Positions 46,212-57,197 of a DNA stretch of 64,000 bases are shown here, piece by piece (the stretch's first letter is position 1; each line of letters starts with the position of its first letter). The position numbers were made by a program, and so were the translations under genes. Source of the DNA: Cephalotus follicularis (Eukaryota > Streptophyta > Magnoliopsida > Oxalidales > Cephalotaceae); assembly GCA_001972305.1 (NCBI GenBank), contig BDDD01000555.1, positions 216,202 to 280,201 on the forward strand. The letters run 5' to 3'. Below the pieces are notes generated by a model. It was not told where the DNA came from. It did no database searches and saw only the letters and a list, made by a program, of their open reading frames with translations.

Positions 46212-46526
46212 CATCGACGCTTATGTCCTCTAAATGTCAACGCTTCCATCCTCAGCGTCAGCACTTACTCCAGAACCTCACGCGTCAATACAAGTCTTGA
46301 GCGTTGACGCCTCAAGTTCAGGATCCTTGAGCGTCAGCGTTACCACTTTGACTTCGACGCTTTGAGGTAGGACCTTAGGCATCAACGTCCCTGTCTCCAC
46401 ATTTACGCATATATCCAAGTAGGACATCGACACTTTCTCTAAGAGTTGACATTTATCGTCAAACTAGTACGTGTTCTTCGCATAACAGGTCTAAGCATCG
46501 ACGCTTCCATCGTAAGCGTCAACGTT
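46212..46526. repeat. GTCGAC-type array 2, 5' LTR of E
   Basis: Cores or variants at 46214, 46237, 46258, 46285, 46304, 46334, 46354, 46382, 46427, 46446, 46498 and 46519. Close spacings are 19-23 or 28-30 bp. Heavily CpG-decayed. Confidence 0.68.
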
Positions 46527-47264
46527 TACGCAGTCCAGAAACATCATCTTCCAAGTTTAACGCAATACCAGGGGAAATCAATCAAGGGCACATGCATTTT
46601 AGTTCAATATTCACTCAATATTCAACATGCGTGGCATCAATAGTTCACAGTGCAGGAAATCCATGCATTTTATAAATGGTAAAACACTATTCTTGAACTC
46701 AAATTTGCATGTATAAATCCCCTACCTTTGATTCCAAGCTAGGAATCGAAAGTCCACCCCTTTAAGTCTGAACAGTAGCTCCTCGAGCTTCCCAGGTTCG
46801 GCCACAGTAGCTCCAATCCAAGTTCACTCCAAGCTCCAAGCTTGGTCCAACAATGGAGGTTTAGTCTCTCTCTATCTCCTTCTTTTCCCTTTGGTTTTTA
46901 CAGTGTTTCTCTCTAATTCTCTTTTCTTTTCTTTCTCAGGTCTCGTTTGATGAGGATGAAAGTGTGCGTTTTATGCACATTTCCTCTGCTCTTTTCCTTT
47001 CCCCTGTACATGCATGTTGAGGTCTCACCCTTTCTTCCCACCTGGTTGCATGGCGTACCAGGTGTCTCTCTCTCCCTTCAGTTGCTGTTGCGTGCACACA
47101 CCTGGCCTGTCTCTCTTTCATTTCAGTCATGGAAGGTCAGGTAATTATGGTGCATGCACAACCTGTCTCAAAATGCATGTTAAGATGCATGAAAGGTGGC
47201 CTTTATCTGCCCCATTGCACATGTTTCTGTCAGTGTTCAAACGTGACTGGGATTCGCCATTAAG

Positions 47265-47414
47265 CGTTGACGCTTACTTATAGCGTCAGCACTTATACTG
47301 CTTCCACTCATTGGCGTCGACACTATTGCTTGGCCCTCAACGCTTGCGTGCATGTCTTTTACTCGCGCAAATGCATCCCTTGGTGTTGATGCTTTGATCT
47401 TAGGCGTTGACGCT
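47265..47414. repeat. GTCGAC-type array 1, 5' LTR of E
   Basis: Cores or variants at 47267, 47286, 47317, 47337, 47386 and 47407 (19, 31, 20, 49, 21), about 160-310 bp from the LTR start. The 49-bp gap matches the gap in B's array 1. Confidence 0.7.
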
Positions 47415-47575
47415 TAGGCTAGTTTCTTGCATTTTTACATCAATACAATAACCTTAACATCTATTACTCAGATTGGCAACATTGTAAATTGGAAAATCCA
47501 TCATTCTTATTAATTTATTATAAAATTATAATGAGAAATACAACAGTACATCAAATGAAAATTCCGGTCGTTACG

Positions 47576-48825
47576 GTCACACTATTGAAATCGATGAACC
47601 ATTGAATGCCGGATTGTTACATGTTTATTCAATTATATATTGGTTATATTTTTGAATTGCTTATGCAAGCTGGTAGGCTTGGGACTCGGCCTAGCTTTGT
47701 GTTTTCTTATGTGAATGATTTAATTACTTTATTACATTTATCGAATTCAATCTGTTTGTAATAAGGCTGTCTGCGTGCGCCGTATTTATTCTTGTTCTTT
47801 TATTCTTCGAGTAGAATTCTCTTCTCCCTTAATTGTATTTCTTTTTCTTTAATTGTGTACATATGGCTATAAGTTGAAGAAAGGAGATCAATGGAGATTG
47901 AAGAGAAGATCAAGAAGATTACAAGACCAGTTTAAGGCCATGTATGCATGGTAGCAATTGTAATAGAGTTAAATTAAATTAGTACACCTATGAAGACCAA
48001 GTGATCACGTTGGCTCACGTGATTACTTATAGCTTTAGTCCCAAGTCAGGCCACTTTTAGGGTGCACGAGATGGATGATTTTCTTTTTGTAAACAATCTA
48101 AACATGTCCAAGAATGTTAAGCCATCCAAATTGATTGGAAGATTAAAAAATTAATCTTAAATGGCTTTGGTAAATTTGATGAGACCAAATCCCTCCAATT
48201 TGCAAATAATAAGTCCATAAACGGTGGGGCATATGGCCGCTCTGTCGTTGGCCTTCCATAATCATCATTGAATGGTGTGGATATATTGGGAATGGCACCA
48301 ACCACAGTTGAGGTCTCCCGTATAACCATTTCTATTCAATTTCAGTGTGATGTACACAGGGAGGAAAGAAGCATGTTTTGGTACTCTGACAGGCAATAGC
48401 GTATGGGTATCAAAACAGGCCTATTTCGTTGAGGGTTGCGGGTTTGACTTATACAAGGATCTTATGGTTATCGTCATGCCACGGCATAGACCATAGGGGC
48501 TGGGAGGCTGAATCTAGTATCAGATGTTACATTTCAGGCGAGAGGTCCTAATGTAAATTGGTATTCATACCTACCTATTCAGGTATTATAGTTTACGTGG
48601 CCATAGTCGGGACCATAGTATTGTGGATAGATTCCGATCCCCACTAGGAAGTGAGAGGTTTCCTGAATTCCACATGGGGTGTGGGATACGATTAGAATAG
48701 TGGGATGAGCCATAATTACAAAAGACCAAGTATTATGTTATTAATATAAATAGAATGATTTACTAATTAAACTCTCTTTTGTTTCCTCTTGTATAGGTTG
48801 CTAGTTATCACCATATTCTGTAATA
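47576..48825 (+). other. leader of G, second piece
   Basis: Untranslated leader of copia G right of E's insertion. Its 3' half (48,540-48,740) is homologous to D's leader in opposite orientation. No credible reading frame or GTCGAC array was seen. Confidence 0.7.
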
Positions 48826-49610
48826 TGTCAGTTGGCATAGCACTATCAAAAGTATTGGAAACAAATAAGCTTATGGGTCCTAACTTCTTGGATTGGCAGT
48901 GCAACTTGCCCCTAGCACTCTAGAGCATGAAGCTTGCTCATGTCATGACTGAGAGCCCCCATAAACTGGGAGCTAACCCGTCGGAAGACCAAAAGGACAT
49001 GAGGGCCAAATGGTCAGATGAGGACAAGCAAGCTCTTTGCCTAGCGATTTCCAGTATGGTCCCGGAATTGCAAAGACATCACGAGAAAATTAATACCCTA
49101 AGAGCCATACTTCTCCAGCTTTAGGAGTTCTATGGATCCTGGTCGAGGATCGAGTAGTTTAACTTGTCCCGTCAGCTTTTCTGTACGAAGATGGCCGAGG
49201 GATCTTCAGCCCATGCCCATGGATTGAAGATGATTGATCTTATTGAGCAGCTGCCTCAACTATATCTTACCATGGACAATGATTTTGCATTGACCTGGTG
49301 CTTTTATCTCTCCCTCGATCATACTCCTAGTTCATCACAAATTTCCACATGAATAAGGATACTAATCTACCTGAACTTGTGGAAATGCTCCATACGGTTG
49401 AAGCCGACATGGACCACAGGAGGTCCAAGTCAAATGTGATGTTTCTTCCTTCTACATCTTCTCGGACAGCTCCAAGAGGGAACGGATCGAGAGGATCCAC
49501 GTCCAAGGGCAAGGCCCCCATGAAACCTAAAGGGAAGAAGAAGAAAGGGAGAAAAGTAACTGTGTCGGCGGGGCTAGCTGTTGGGGGATCCGTCCTTGAT
49601 ACAATCCGGT
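48826..49610 (+). pseudogene. copia gag of G
   Basis: Gag domain pieces (SVGIALSKVLETNKLMGPNFLDWQ; MKLAHVMTESPHKLGANPSEDQ...KQALCLAISSMVPELQ; NLSRQLFCTKMAEGSSAHAHGLKMIDLIEQLPQ) and a Lys-rich basic stretch (KGKAPMKPKGKKKKGRK). Clearly related to D's gag. Fossil, broken. Confidence 0.82.
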
Positions 49611-49619
49611 AGCTATAGG

Positions 49620-49680
49620 ATGGTGACTGTTGCTTTTATTGTGGAAAGCACAAACATTGTAGATCACAGTGCAGTGAGTT
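49620..49680 (+). pseudogene. zinc knuckle of G gag
   Basis: CFYCGKHKHCRSQC matches CX2CX4HX4C with all four ligands. It binds RNA in the family. Confidence 0.75.
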
Positions 49681-49723
49681 CCAAAAGTCCAAATCTGGAG
49701 GTGCCTCGGGGTCAGATACTTTC

Positions 49724-50077
49724 ATGATCGAACTTTTTCTAGCTAATAATGTTAGTTCAACTTGGATTTTGGATTCAGGTTGTGGAACTAATATTTGTAA
49801 CTCTTTGAAAGGGCTAAGGGGCGCTAGACGGATGAGAAAGGCTAAAGCTTTAGACTTGCGCTTAGGTGATGGATCGATGATTCACACCATGACAATAGGC
49901 ATGTTTGAATTGTTTTTGGATAATGGCCATGTAATTAAACTTGATCCTTGCTATTTTGTCAAGAACCTTGTAAGAAACGTTGTTTCGGTTTCATTTTTGT
50001 ATAAGATGGGCATGGAGCTCACTTTTTTTGCATATGGCTGTAAACTTATACATAACAATGTTCTTTTATGTGATTGA
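49724..50077 (+). pseudogene. copia aspartic protease of G
   Basis: Active-site motif in STWILDSGCGTNICNSLKGL, then LRLGDGSMIHTMTIG and NVVSVSFLYKMG, the usual arrangement in copia proteases. Fossil. Confidence 0.8.
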
Positions 50078-50169
50078 CACATTGAGAATGAGATCTATGT
50101 TTTAAATACAAATCAACAAATGGCTTTAACAATTCAAACTGGAACAAGCACTAAAAGACAATGAGAGAT

Positions 50170-51181
50170 ATGCGATGTAAACCCTTCATGCATATGGCAT
50201 TGTAGATTAGGTCATCCTAGCGAGACTAGACTAACACGTATGGTTAAGGATGGTCTTTTAGACATCTAGAACGTGGAGTCCTTTCCTACGTGTTAGCCAT
50301 GTTTGATTGGCAAGATGACCAAATCTCCCTTCTCCAGGGTAGGAGAAAGGGCAGTGGACATACTGGGACTTGTCCACACCGACGTCTGCGGACCTATGTC
50401 GGTCAATGCTGGTGGAGGTTTTCTAGACTTCATTACCTTCACCGATGACTTGTCACAATATGGGTATGTGTTTCTGATGAAACACAAGTCTGAAGCCTTT
50501 GAGAGGTTCAAGGAATTTAGACTAGAAGTAGAAAAGACAATGGGTAAACCCATTAAGATCCTCTGATCGAATCGAGGTGGTGAATACCTATCTGCTGAAT
50601 TTCAGGGTTATCTTAGGGATAACAGAATTCTCTCTCAGTGGACACCTCCTGGAACTCCACAGCATAATGGTGTTTCTGAACGTAGGAATCGGACCTTGAT
50701 GAATATGGTCCGGTCCATGATGTGTTTCGCAGATATTCCTATATCATTATGGGGTTATGAACTATTTTCTGCCGGTCACATCCTAAACCGGATTCCTTCA
50801 AAATTCGTCCCCTCCACTCCTTATGAGGTTTTCAAAGGGAGGAAACCCAGCCTAAACCATTTGAGGGTTTGGGGTTATACAGTTTATGTGAGGAGGCATG
50901 AGCCTTCTACGCTGGAGGCACGAGCGGATCGTTGCCGGTTTGTGGGGTATCCTAAAGAGACAAAAGGATACTACTTTTACCATCTCAACGATCAAAAAGT
51001 TTTTGTTTCGTATACTGCTAAATTCCTAGTGAAGGAATACCTACCTGTAGGGAGCAGTGGGAGCAAGGTGGAACTGAGAGAGTTCTCACCTGGTGAAAGC
51101 CCATACGATGAGGAGGAATTAAAGGTTCAACCCTCTACAAACATTGATACGGAAGGTTCCCAACTTGAGAGTGGATCTTAG
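50170..51181 (+). pseudogene. copia integrase of G
   Basis: Pre-integrase zinc finger remains (WHCRLGHPSETRLTRMVKDGLL; C in the usual place near 50,295), catalytic core (VHTDVCGPMSVNAGGGFLDFITFTDDLSQYGYVFLMKHKSEAF ... GTPQHNGVSERRNRTLMNMVRSMM) and the C-terminal part (LNHLRVWGYTVYVRR...GYPKETKGYYFYHLNDQKVFVS). Integrase upstream of RT is diagnostic of Ty1/copia. Fossil, broken. Confidence 0.85.
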
Positions 51182-51196
51182 TTAGGCACTCCTCAT

Positions 51197-52390
51197 GTGA
51201 GGAGATCAGGCAGAGTTTCGACAGAGCCTGTCAACTATGAGGGGGCAGTGAAGAGCACTGAATCTGGGGCATGGCTAGAGGCCATGAAATCTGAGATGGA
51301 CTCCATGGACCCCAACCAAGTATGGAACTTGGTCAATGCACCAGAGGGTGTTAACCCTATTGGTTGCAAATGGATCTTCAAGAGGAATATTGGTGCTAAT
51401 GGTAAGACAGAGACTTACAAAGCGCGATAACTCTCGAAAGGGCATAGGCAAAGACACGGAGTCCATTATGCCAAAACTTTCTCACCAGTCGTTATGCTTA
51501 AGTCCATCAGGATATTGCTTGCTATTACCGCTCATTATGATTATGAGATATGGCAAATGGATGTCAAGATAGAAATCTTGAATGGCTTTCTTGAAGTGGA
51601 CATTTATATGTCCCAACACGAGGGGTTTGCATCCAACGAGCATCCAAAGAGAGTGTGTAAGCTCCAAAGGTTGATCTATGGCCTTAAGCAAGCATCCCGT
51701 AGCTGGAACATCAGTTTTGATGAGACCGTTAAGACTTTTGGTTTCATCAAAAATGTGGATGAGCCTTGTGTCTACCGAAAACAGGATGGCCCAAACATCA
51801 CTTTCTTTGTACTGTACATGGATGACATACTAATCATAGGGAATGATGTGGGTATGTTGCAGTCCATTAAAGTATGGTTGTCCAAGAACTTATCCATGAA
51901 GGATTTGGGAGAGGCTTCCTATATATTGGGTATAAAGATCTATAGAGATAGATCTAATGGATTATTGGGACTCACCCAAAGCCAGTACATCAGCAAGGTG
52001 CTGAAACAGTATGGCCTTAAGAATGCAAGGCATGGCCTTTTTCTGATTGGCGAGGGAATTCACCTCTCCAAGTGGATGTCTCCACAGAAAATTTAGGAGA
52101 GGGCTCGCATGAGTAGGCTGCCATATGCTTCGGCTGTTGGTTCTATCATGTACACCATGCTATGTATGAGACCTGATGTCGCCTATACCTTGGGAATGGC
52201 TAGTCGATTTCAGTCTGACCCTGGTGAGAAACACTGGGAAGCAGTCACGGGGGTTCTCAAATACCTGAGAAGGACTCAGGATACCTTCTTGGTCTATGGA
52301 GGAGATAGTGAGTTGAGATTAGAGGGCTTTGCAGACTCTAGTTTCAACAGTGATCCGGATGATCATAAATCCATATCAAAATATGTTTCG
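51197..52390 (+). pseudogene. copia reverse transcriptase of G
   Basis: N-terminal RT (WLEAMKSEMDSMDPNQVWNLVNAPEGVNPIGCKWIFKRN), fingers and palm (DVKIEILNGFLEVDIYMSQHEGF...LIYGLKQASRSWN), catalytic FVLYMDDILIIGND, and thumb/connection (MKDLGEASYILGIKIYRD, YASAVGSIMYTMLCMRPDVAYTLGMASRFQ). Fossil, broken. Confidence 0.87.
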
Positions 52391-52760
52391 TCCTGAACGG
52401 AGGTGCTGTGAGCTGGAGGAGTTCAAAGAAGGAAACCACTGCTGACTCCACTACGAAAGCAGAATATGTTGTAGCCTCAGATGCCGCCAAGGAAGCTGTT
52501 TGGATGCGAAAGTTCATTGCTGAACTTGATGTGGTTCCAACCATTGAACGTCTGGTTGTGGTGTACTATGACAACAATGGGGCTGTTGCACAAGCCAAAG
52601 AACTGCGGTCTCATCATCGCTCCAAGCATATACAACAACGATATCACCTGATTAGAGAGATCATTGACAGATGAGACATTACCCTTGAGAGAGTTTCCAT
52701 GGAGGCAAATTTAGTAAACCCACTAACCAAGGACTTGAGCAGCGCTGTTCGGGAGAGACA
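52391..52760 (+). pseudogene. copia RNase H of G
   Basis: GAVSWRSSKKETTADSTTKAEYVVASDAAKEAVWMRKFIAEL...YYDNNGAVAQAKELRSHHRSKHIQQRYHLIREI shows the RNase H acidic residues and the KHI..RYH motif of copia elements. Fossil. Confidence 0.85.
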
Positions 52761-52807
52761 TCGAAGTGCCATGGGCTTAGGCTATAGGTCATCATGGATA
52801 TAGGGCC

Positions 52808-52818
52808 AAGTGGGAGAT
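52808..52818 (+). other. polypurine tract of G
   Basis: AAGTGGGAGAT, the classic copia polypurine tract, immediately before TGTTAGG. Confidence 0.88.
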
Positions 52819-54132
52819 TGTTAGGTTATGGGTGTCCCTGTATGCCACGATATGGCTCGTTGTTTGTATATATTCACTCTTGATTTATACAATTCTGAAT
52901 TCCATTGATATTTCATGTGCATATTTATTAATATTGGCAAGGTTATGTGGCTCATCCCAACCAACCAAAAGGAACAGAATAATTATTCGTAATTAACTGT
53001 ATGTCATATAGTGCACAGTCACATCAAAATGGTTGGATCTCGTACCAGGGAGGCTATAAGAATGAGATCCTTACTCCTTGTGACAAACCGTTCTAAGTCA
53101 TAGGTTCACTTTCTTTGGGCCATTGATGAATTGCGAAGACTTATCATATTATGCTTGCTCTCAGGATTAACTAAGGGAGGGTGGTTATCTCGTAGCCATT
53201 TGGGTTTATCCCTAAAGCTAAATGTGAGGTGTGTGCTGAGAGCATGACACTGAACAAAGCCACCAATAGGAAACCTATTTGGATAGTCAATACCCAATGT
53301 CAATACGATTCCTATGGTCTCGGTAGTGTATAGTCTATGGTGACTAGTAGGTCTATATCCTGCGTTGTTTCCTTTGACCTGAGCGCCTGTCATGCATTGT
53401 GTAGAAACTGCTTGACTTTGATTTTCGCCTTCCCCAGCATTAGCCACATGCTGGCAAAATGGTTGTCTTTGGGTCTTGTGGGAGCTTCATTGAGATGTAT
53501 GGGCGGGTAAGCAATAGGGGATAGTCACACCCGGGCTGAGGGTGACCTGCTATATTTATCTATGTACGTTGTAGACTTAAAAGTCCTGATCAGGCATAGG
53601 TGGACTGGGAACAAGAGGTTTCCATGGGATGTCTGCCGATAGTGTCAGCGCATTTATAGATTCATAGTTATTGCAACAATACTAGGGGTGACATTCATCC
53701 AAACCCTAGGCTATGAACAGAGCCAAGTATGACAAGGGAAACATAACACATATGCCGATGACTGGATAAAGCGACTGGCTATTCGGATCATGATAGATAG
53801 ACGTGGTAATACACGGATCCGGGGGGTGACTGGCGCTCACACCGGGGTTGATTTGATAGTTGGTGACTATTAGATAGTCATACCAGATATCGGGATGTTC
53901 TGGGAATTTATCATCATACCGGAGAACGATAGGCTTTCGGGTCCTGCCTGGCTTTGAACAGGTTGACATGTGTATGTGACACATGTCATTTAGTGAAAGG
54001 AAAACATCAGGGAAGATGTTGCTTTGCTAGTGAGTATTTCATTTGCTGGATTTAGCTCCATGCAGTTCCCCCATGAAATATTCCAAGTAGAGGGTTTGAA
54101 AATAGAAGAGAATGTCTCATCCTTGTCTTAGG

Positions 54133-54375
54133 CGTCAACGCCATGAAGAGCATGCGTTGACTCCATGTCTAGCTTAAGCCTCTAGGCATCGACGCTCTGG
54201 AGAGCATGTGTCGAAACCATCTACAACAGGGACTTATGCGTTGACGCCGTGGAAAGCATGCGTTGACGCTCTATGTAGCTAGAGTTGCTGGGAGTTAACG
54301 TCATGGAGAGCATGCGTTGATGCCATGTTATTCCAGTGAATTACGCGTTGACGCTATGATGTTTATGCTTCGACA
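54133..54375. repeat. GCGTTGACGCC dimer array, 53-bp period, G LTR
   Basis: Cores at 54135/54157, 54189/54211, 54241/54263, 54295/54317 and 54348/54370: five dimers, each spaced 22 bp, repeating every 52-54 bp. Most cores read TTGA or TCAA, so decayed TCGA. Many units share CATG(A/G)AGAGCATGCGTTGA. Two further cores near 54,422 and 54,454. Ends about 200 bp upstream of the TATA box. Confidence 0.85.
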
Positions 54376-54572
54376 CTAAGACGGGAAGAGAATACGCGCC
54401 TGTTTCATCTTATCCCTGGTGTTGACGCCAAGATAGGATGAGACGCATGGCGTTGATGCCAAGAAGGCTGACACATAGGTCTTACCAACTTAAGAGGAGT
54501 TGGTGAGTGAAAGTGGAATGCTCAATAAGCCAAAGAGTGGACTTTGAGCATTTAATGAGAAAAGTCAAAATG

Positions 54573-54580
54573 TATAAATA
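54573..54580 (+). promoter_or_regulatory. TATA box in G's 3' LTR
   Basis: TATAAATA, conserved with 25414-25421 in the 5' LTR. Likely promoter, inferred. Confidence 0.5.
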
Positions 54581-54626
54581 CTTTATGACAAAAGGACAAA
54601 AGGTCTAAGTTTCCACAACACACTTT

Positions 54627-54657
54627 CTCTCTCTCTCCCTCTCTCTCTCTCTCTCTT
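54627..54657. repeat. (TC)n microsatellite
   Basis: Interrupted CT run, shorter partner of 25459-25505. Confidence 0.85.
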
Positions 54658-55337
54658 CCCTGCCGTGTCTCTTCTTTCTGCTGCTAGCGTACGCGTTGAC
54701 GGCATACTCCAAGGCGTTTACGCCAATAACGTCTGGTTCGAATAACAGCCTTTTTCAACCCTCCTTTCACCCATCAAAGCTCTTCTTAGGTGGAGATAAC
54801 TTGCACACTGCATCTTATCTTTACCTAGAGTACTTTAGTTTAGGTTTAACTCTTTGCCTTCAACCTTTGATCTTCCTTTTCGTGGCTTAAGGTGGATCCT
54901 TGGAATTCTTGGGATAAAAGTGTAGAGGGAGCTTGACTTGAAGGAAGGAGCCTTTACCCCTTTTAAGAATCTCTTCTCTTCTTCCTCTGTGGTTCCATGG
55001 CAGTGGGTTGTTGCTTGGGTGAGTGTACCCTAGCTAAACCTCCATGGCTTTGTTTGGTGGGAACCTAGCAACCCCTAGGGTTAGGTATGCTAGGGTTCAG
55101 ATTTTTGGGCATATTAGCTAGGGTTTGTGTGTTGACCTTGTGATTTTTTTCAGCCCATTTGTTTCGGGTTTATCGCAACCCTATAGTGAACCCGATCGTT
55201 CCCATGCTTGGTTTTGGGCTTTGATTTTATTTAATGTTTAATTAGGGTTCCTTGGCATTTATTGGGACAATTTGGACTTAGATTAGGGCATCCCATTGCT
55301 TGGGGATTAATCAATTGGAAGAAATTTAAAATTAATC

Positions 55338-55682
55338 AGACACATGTATGATTAAGGTATGGATGTTAGTGACCGGTTGAGCTCCTATCGGTGTACCTGT
55401 AGGCTACGGGGTCTAGTGAGCTCTTATCGGTCTACCATTAGGCACTAGTTGTCTAGACTCTAGCATGTGCCACCCTTAGGTGGGAGTTCTAGACTCACTA
55501 TTACGGATGATATGATTGCAAGGTACGACATTACGGACGGATGGATGTATGGATTTGTAACTAGTTGAGCTCCTATGGGCTTACCTGTAGGCAACTAGGC
55601 CCTAGATGTTCATACCCTTGAGCTTCGATCGGGTTGGACTTACGGAGGATGGTATGTTTAGATTAACTATTTTTATACATAT
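55338..55682. repeat. unassigned spacer with threefold GAGCTCCTATCGG repeat
   Basis: 345 bp between G's 3' LTR and element H. Contains three degenerate copies of about 32 bp, (G/A)(T)TGAGCTCCTATCGG..TACC..TAGGC, near 55,378, 55,416 and 55,564. No reading frame or LTR edge was recognised. It may be the edge of another unclassified element. Confidence 0.5.
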
Positions 55683-55900
55683 TGTTCACAATTTTTGAAA
55701 ATAATTAAATTTATAATGCAAGTACGCGGTTGTGCAGTAACGGGTCGAACACTAGGAAACAAGTTAAATCAGTTCTAATCTATTCAACCCTGGCAAAGTA
55801 TGCAAAGTTGAGGTTTATTATCAAAACTAATCTTAAATTACTTGAAAAATAAACTAACTAATTAAACATGAGACGAAGGGGTCAACACTGTGCCACAAGG

Positions 55901-55960
55901 CATCGACGTGAATAATCAAAAGCACTGAAAGCGTCAACGGTTATCGCAAGGCTTCGATGG
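55901..55960. repeat. GTCGAC-type motifs, distal H LTR
   Basis: Cores at 55903, 55934 and 55954 (31 and 20 bp). Confidence 0.6.
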
Positions 55961-56132
55961 TTATGCAAACTGTATTGAAAACTAACAGAACTTAAAGCAT
56001 GCAAAGCTATTGATTAATCTAAGCAAGAAATAAAATAATAAAATATGCAAGATAAAATTGGTTTTAGGGTATAGAAACTCACCATATATTATATTGAGAA
56101 CTCAGTTACTTTGTATGATCAGACCTTGATAA

Positions 56133-56300
56133 TCACCAGATGCTAGGTCGATACGGAGTGTGACTATGATGACAAATCGTATGAGTAGTCATGCTAGGTC
56201 TATACGGAGTGTGAGTTGATTGACAAACAGTATGAGTAGTCAGGCTATGTCTATACGGAGTGTGTTCGGTGTGACAAACCGTATTAGTAGACATCCATTG
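56133..56300. repeat. GGTC.ATACGGAGTGTG repeat in H LTR
   Basis: Three copies of about 62 bp of the type CTAGGTC(G/T)ATACGGAGTGTG...TGACAAA..GTATGAGTAG at about 56,145, 56,203 and 56,260. The Athila solo LTR in B has a related pair near 16,510-16,610, so this is a family-specific tandem repeat. Confidence 0.75.
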
Positions 56301-56754
56301 ATTTCGTGTAAGAATCATTCATTCAACAAAGTTCTTCTTCATAGACAAAGTGTATGTGGATTTTAATCAGACATACAAAGTGTGTTTGATGTCAAAAAAT
56401 TGAAGAACTAATCAGAGGTTCAAGAATTTTTATTAATGGAGTTTCATAAATACATCTAATGGCTTTGTTCTAACCTTAAAAACCTTGAAAGTTTAGCTAG
56501 AAAATATTGAAACAAAAACTAATGAAGAGAAAAGAGAGAGAGAGGTTGTGTTGTTATTGTCTTTTTATACTTATAATTCGTGCTTAAAAACAGTAAAGAA
56601 AATCTAACATAATTATTCTAATTAATGTAATAATTACAATCCAAATAAAACTCTAAAACTTTCCATATTTTGTGCCTGATATGTCTTGAGCATCAACGCT
56701 TGTGCGCTTGGCGTTGACTCTTTGATTTGTGAAGGCGTTGGTGCACTACATGTC

Positions 56755-57126
56755 TGTAACGACCCGATCCTTAACCACATGAGAAATTGTCCACTTTTGT
56801 CCCACACAGAACATACAGCGCCCATACATCTGCGTTTCCATGTGGTCCATCACGGTTTTGTCCTACTTGATGGATTTGTCAGACTTCCCAAGAGGTCACC
56901 CATCCCGGTGCCCTGAGCGTAGCATGCTTAACCTTTGAGTTTCAACTAACTCCTCAGCCAATCCATCAAAAGGTGCCTCATGTAATTAGGTTCAATGATC
57001 ATTTCTTATATAGCACAACAAAACTTTTCCCCTTTTGGATGGATCCGGTTCATTCCTGTCACAAAGGGCGGCTCCATTTCATGGATAGCCCTTTCCTCTT
57101 TGCCCACTCTTAGTGGGGTGTCACAG
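56755..57126 (-). repeat. Cassandra LTR (3', left copy)
   Basis: TGTAACGACCCGATCC to GGGGTGTCACA. The last segment before the core carries the typical GTGTCACA end. Confidence 0.82.
56881..56942 (-). other. 5S rRNA-like segment, left Cassandra LTR
   Basis: AGACTTCCCAAGAGGTCACC, then CATCC and AGCATGCTTAACC...GAGTTT, equals the reverse complement of the 3' half of plant 5S rRNA with changes. This part of 5S genes carries the internal RNA polymerase III promoter in the family. It is not a 5S gene. Confidence 0.82.
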
Positions 57127-57197
57127 GCCCACCAGCTTCCATCTGGTTCGTCCCCGAACCACATCTACTAGAGAGGGTCTGTCTCTGATACCAATTC

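Larger units (their letters stand above)
26377..47575 (-). mobile_element. Ty3/gypsy Tekay/Del-like element E, minus strand
   Basis: Flanked by the 5-bp duplication GTCAC (26372-26376 and 47576-47580). From the right: 5' LTR 44822-47575, primer-binding site, gag-protease-RT start 42822-44745, copia D insertion, rest of RT through integrase 32969-35053, foreign gypsy segment F, and part of the 3' LTR 26377-27898. The LTR ends differ by about 9% by eye over 290 bp, so it is older than B and D. Broken, with many breaks. Confidence 0.85.
44822..47575 (-). repeat. 5' LTR of E (2.75 kb)
   Basis: TGTCACACCCCG at the left edge; the right edge reads CCGGTCGTTACG, the family start TGTAACGACC with its first base changed. 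Followed by target duplication GTCAC. Collinear with A's LTR. Confidence 0.85.
4405..55337 (+). mobile_element. Ty1/copia element G, host of most nested insertions
   Basis: Oldest element of the central nest. Parts in order: 5' LTR pieces (4405-5056, 25257-26252), primer-binding site, leader pieces (26268-26376, 47576-48825), gag, protease, integrase, reverse transcriptase, RNase H, polypurine tract and 3' LTR (52819-55337). The 5' and 3' LTR pieces match each other (4405-5056 with about 52,950-53,595; 25257-26200 with about 54,415-55,337). Elements A and E interrupt it. It is broken, with numerous breaks. Domain order PR-INT-RT-RH identifies Ty1/copia; the clade was not determined, but D is a close relative. 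Confidence 0.8.
52819..55337 (+). repeat. 3' LTR of G (2.5 kb, end missing)
   Basis: Begins TGTTAGGTTATGGG. Pairs with the 5' LTR pieces, but the last ~55 bp present at 26,197-26,252 are absent; sequence changes at about 55,338. It holds the five-dimer GTTGAC array, a TATA box and a CT microsatellite. Confidence 0.85.
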
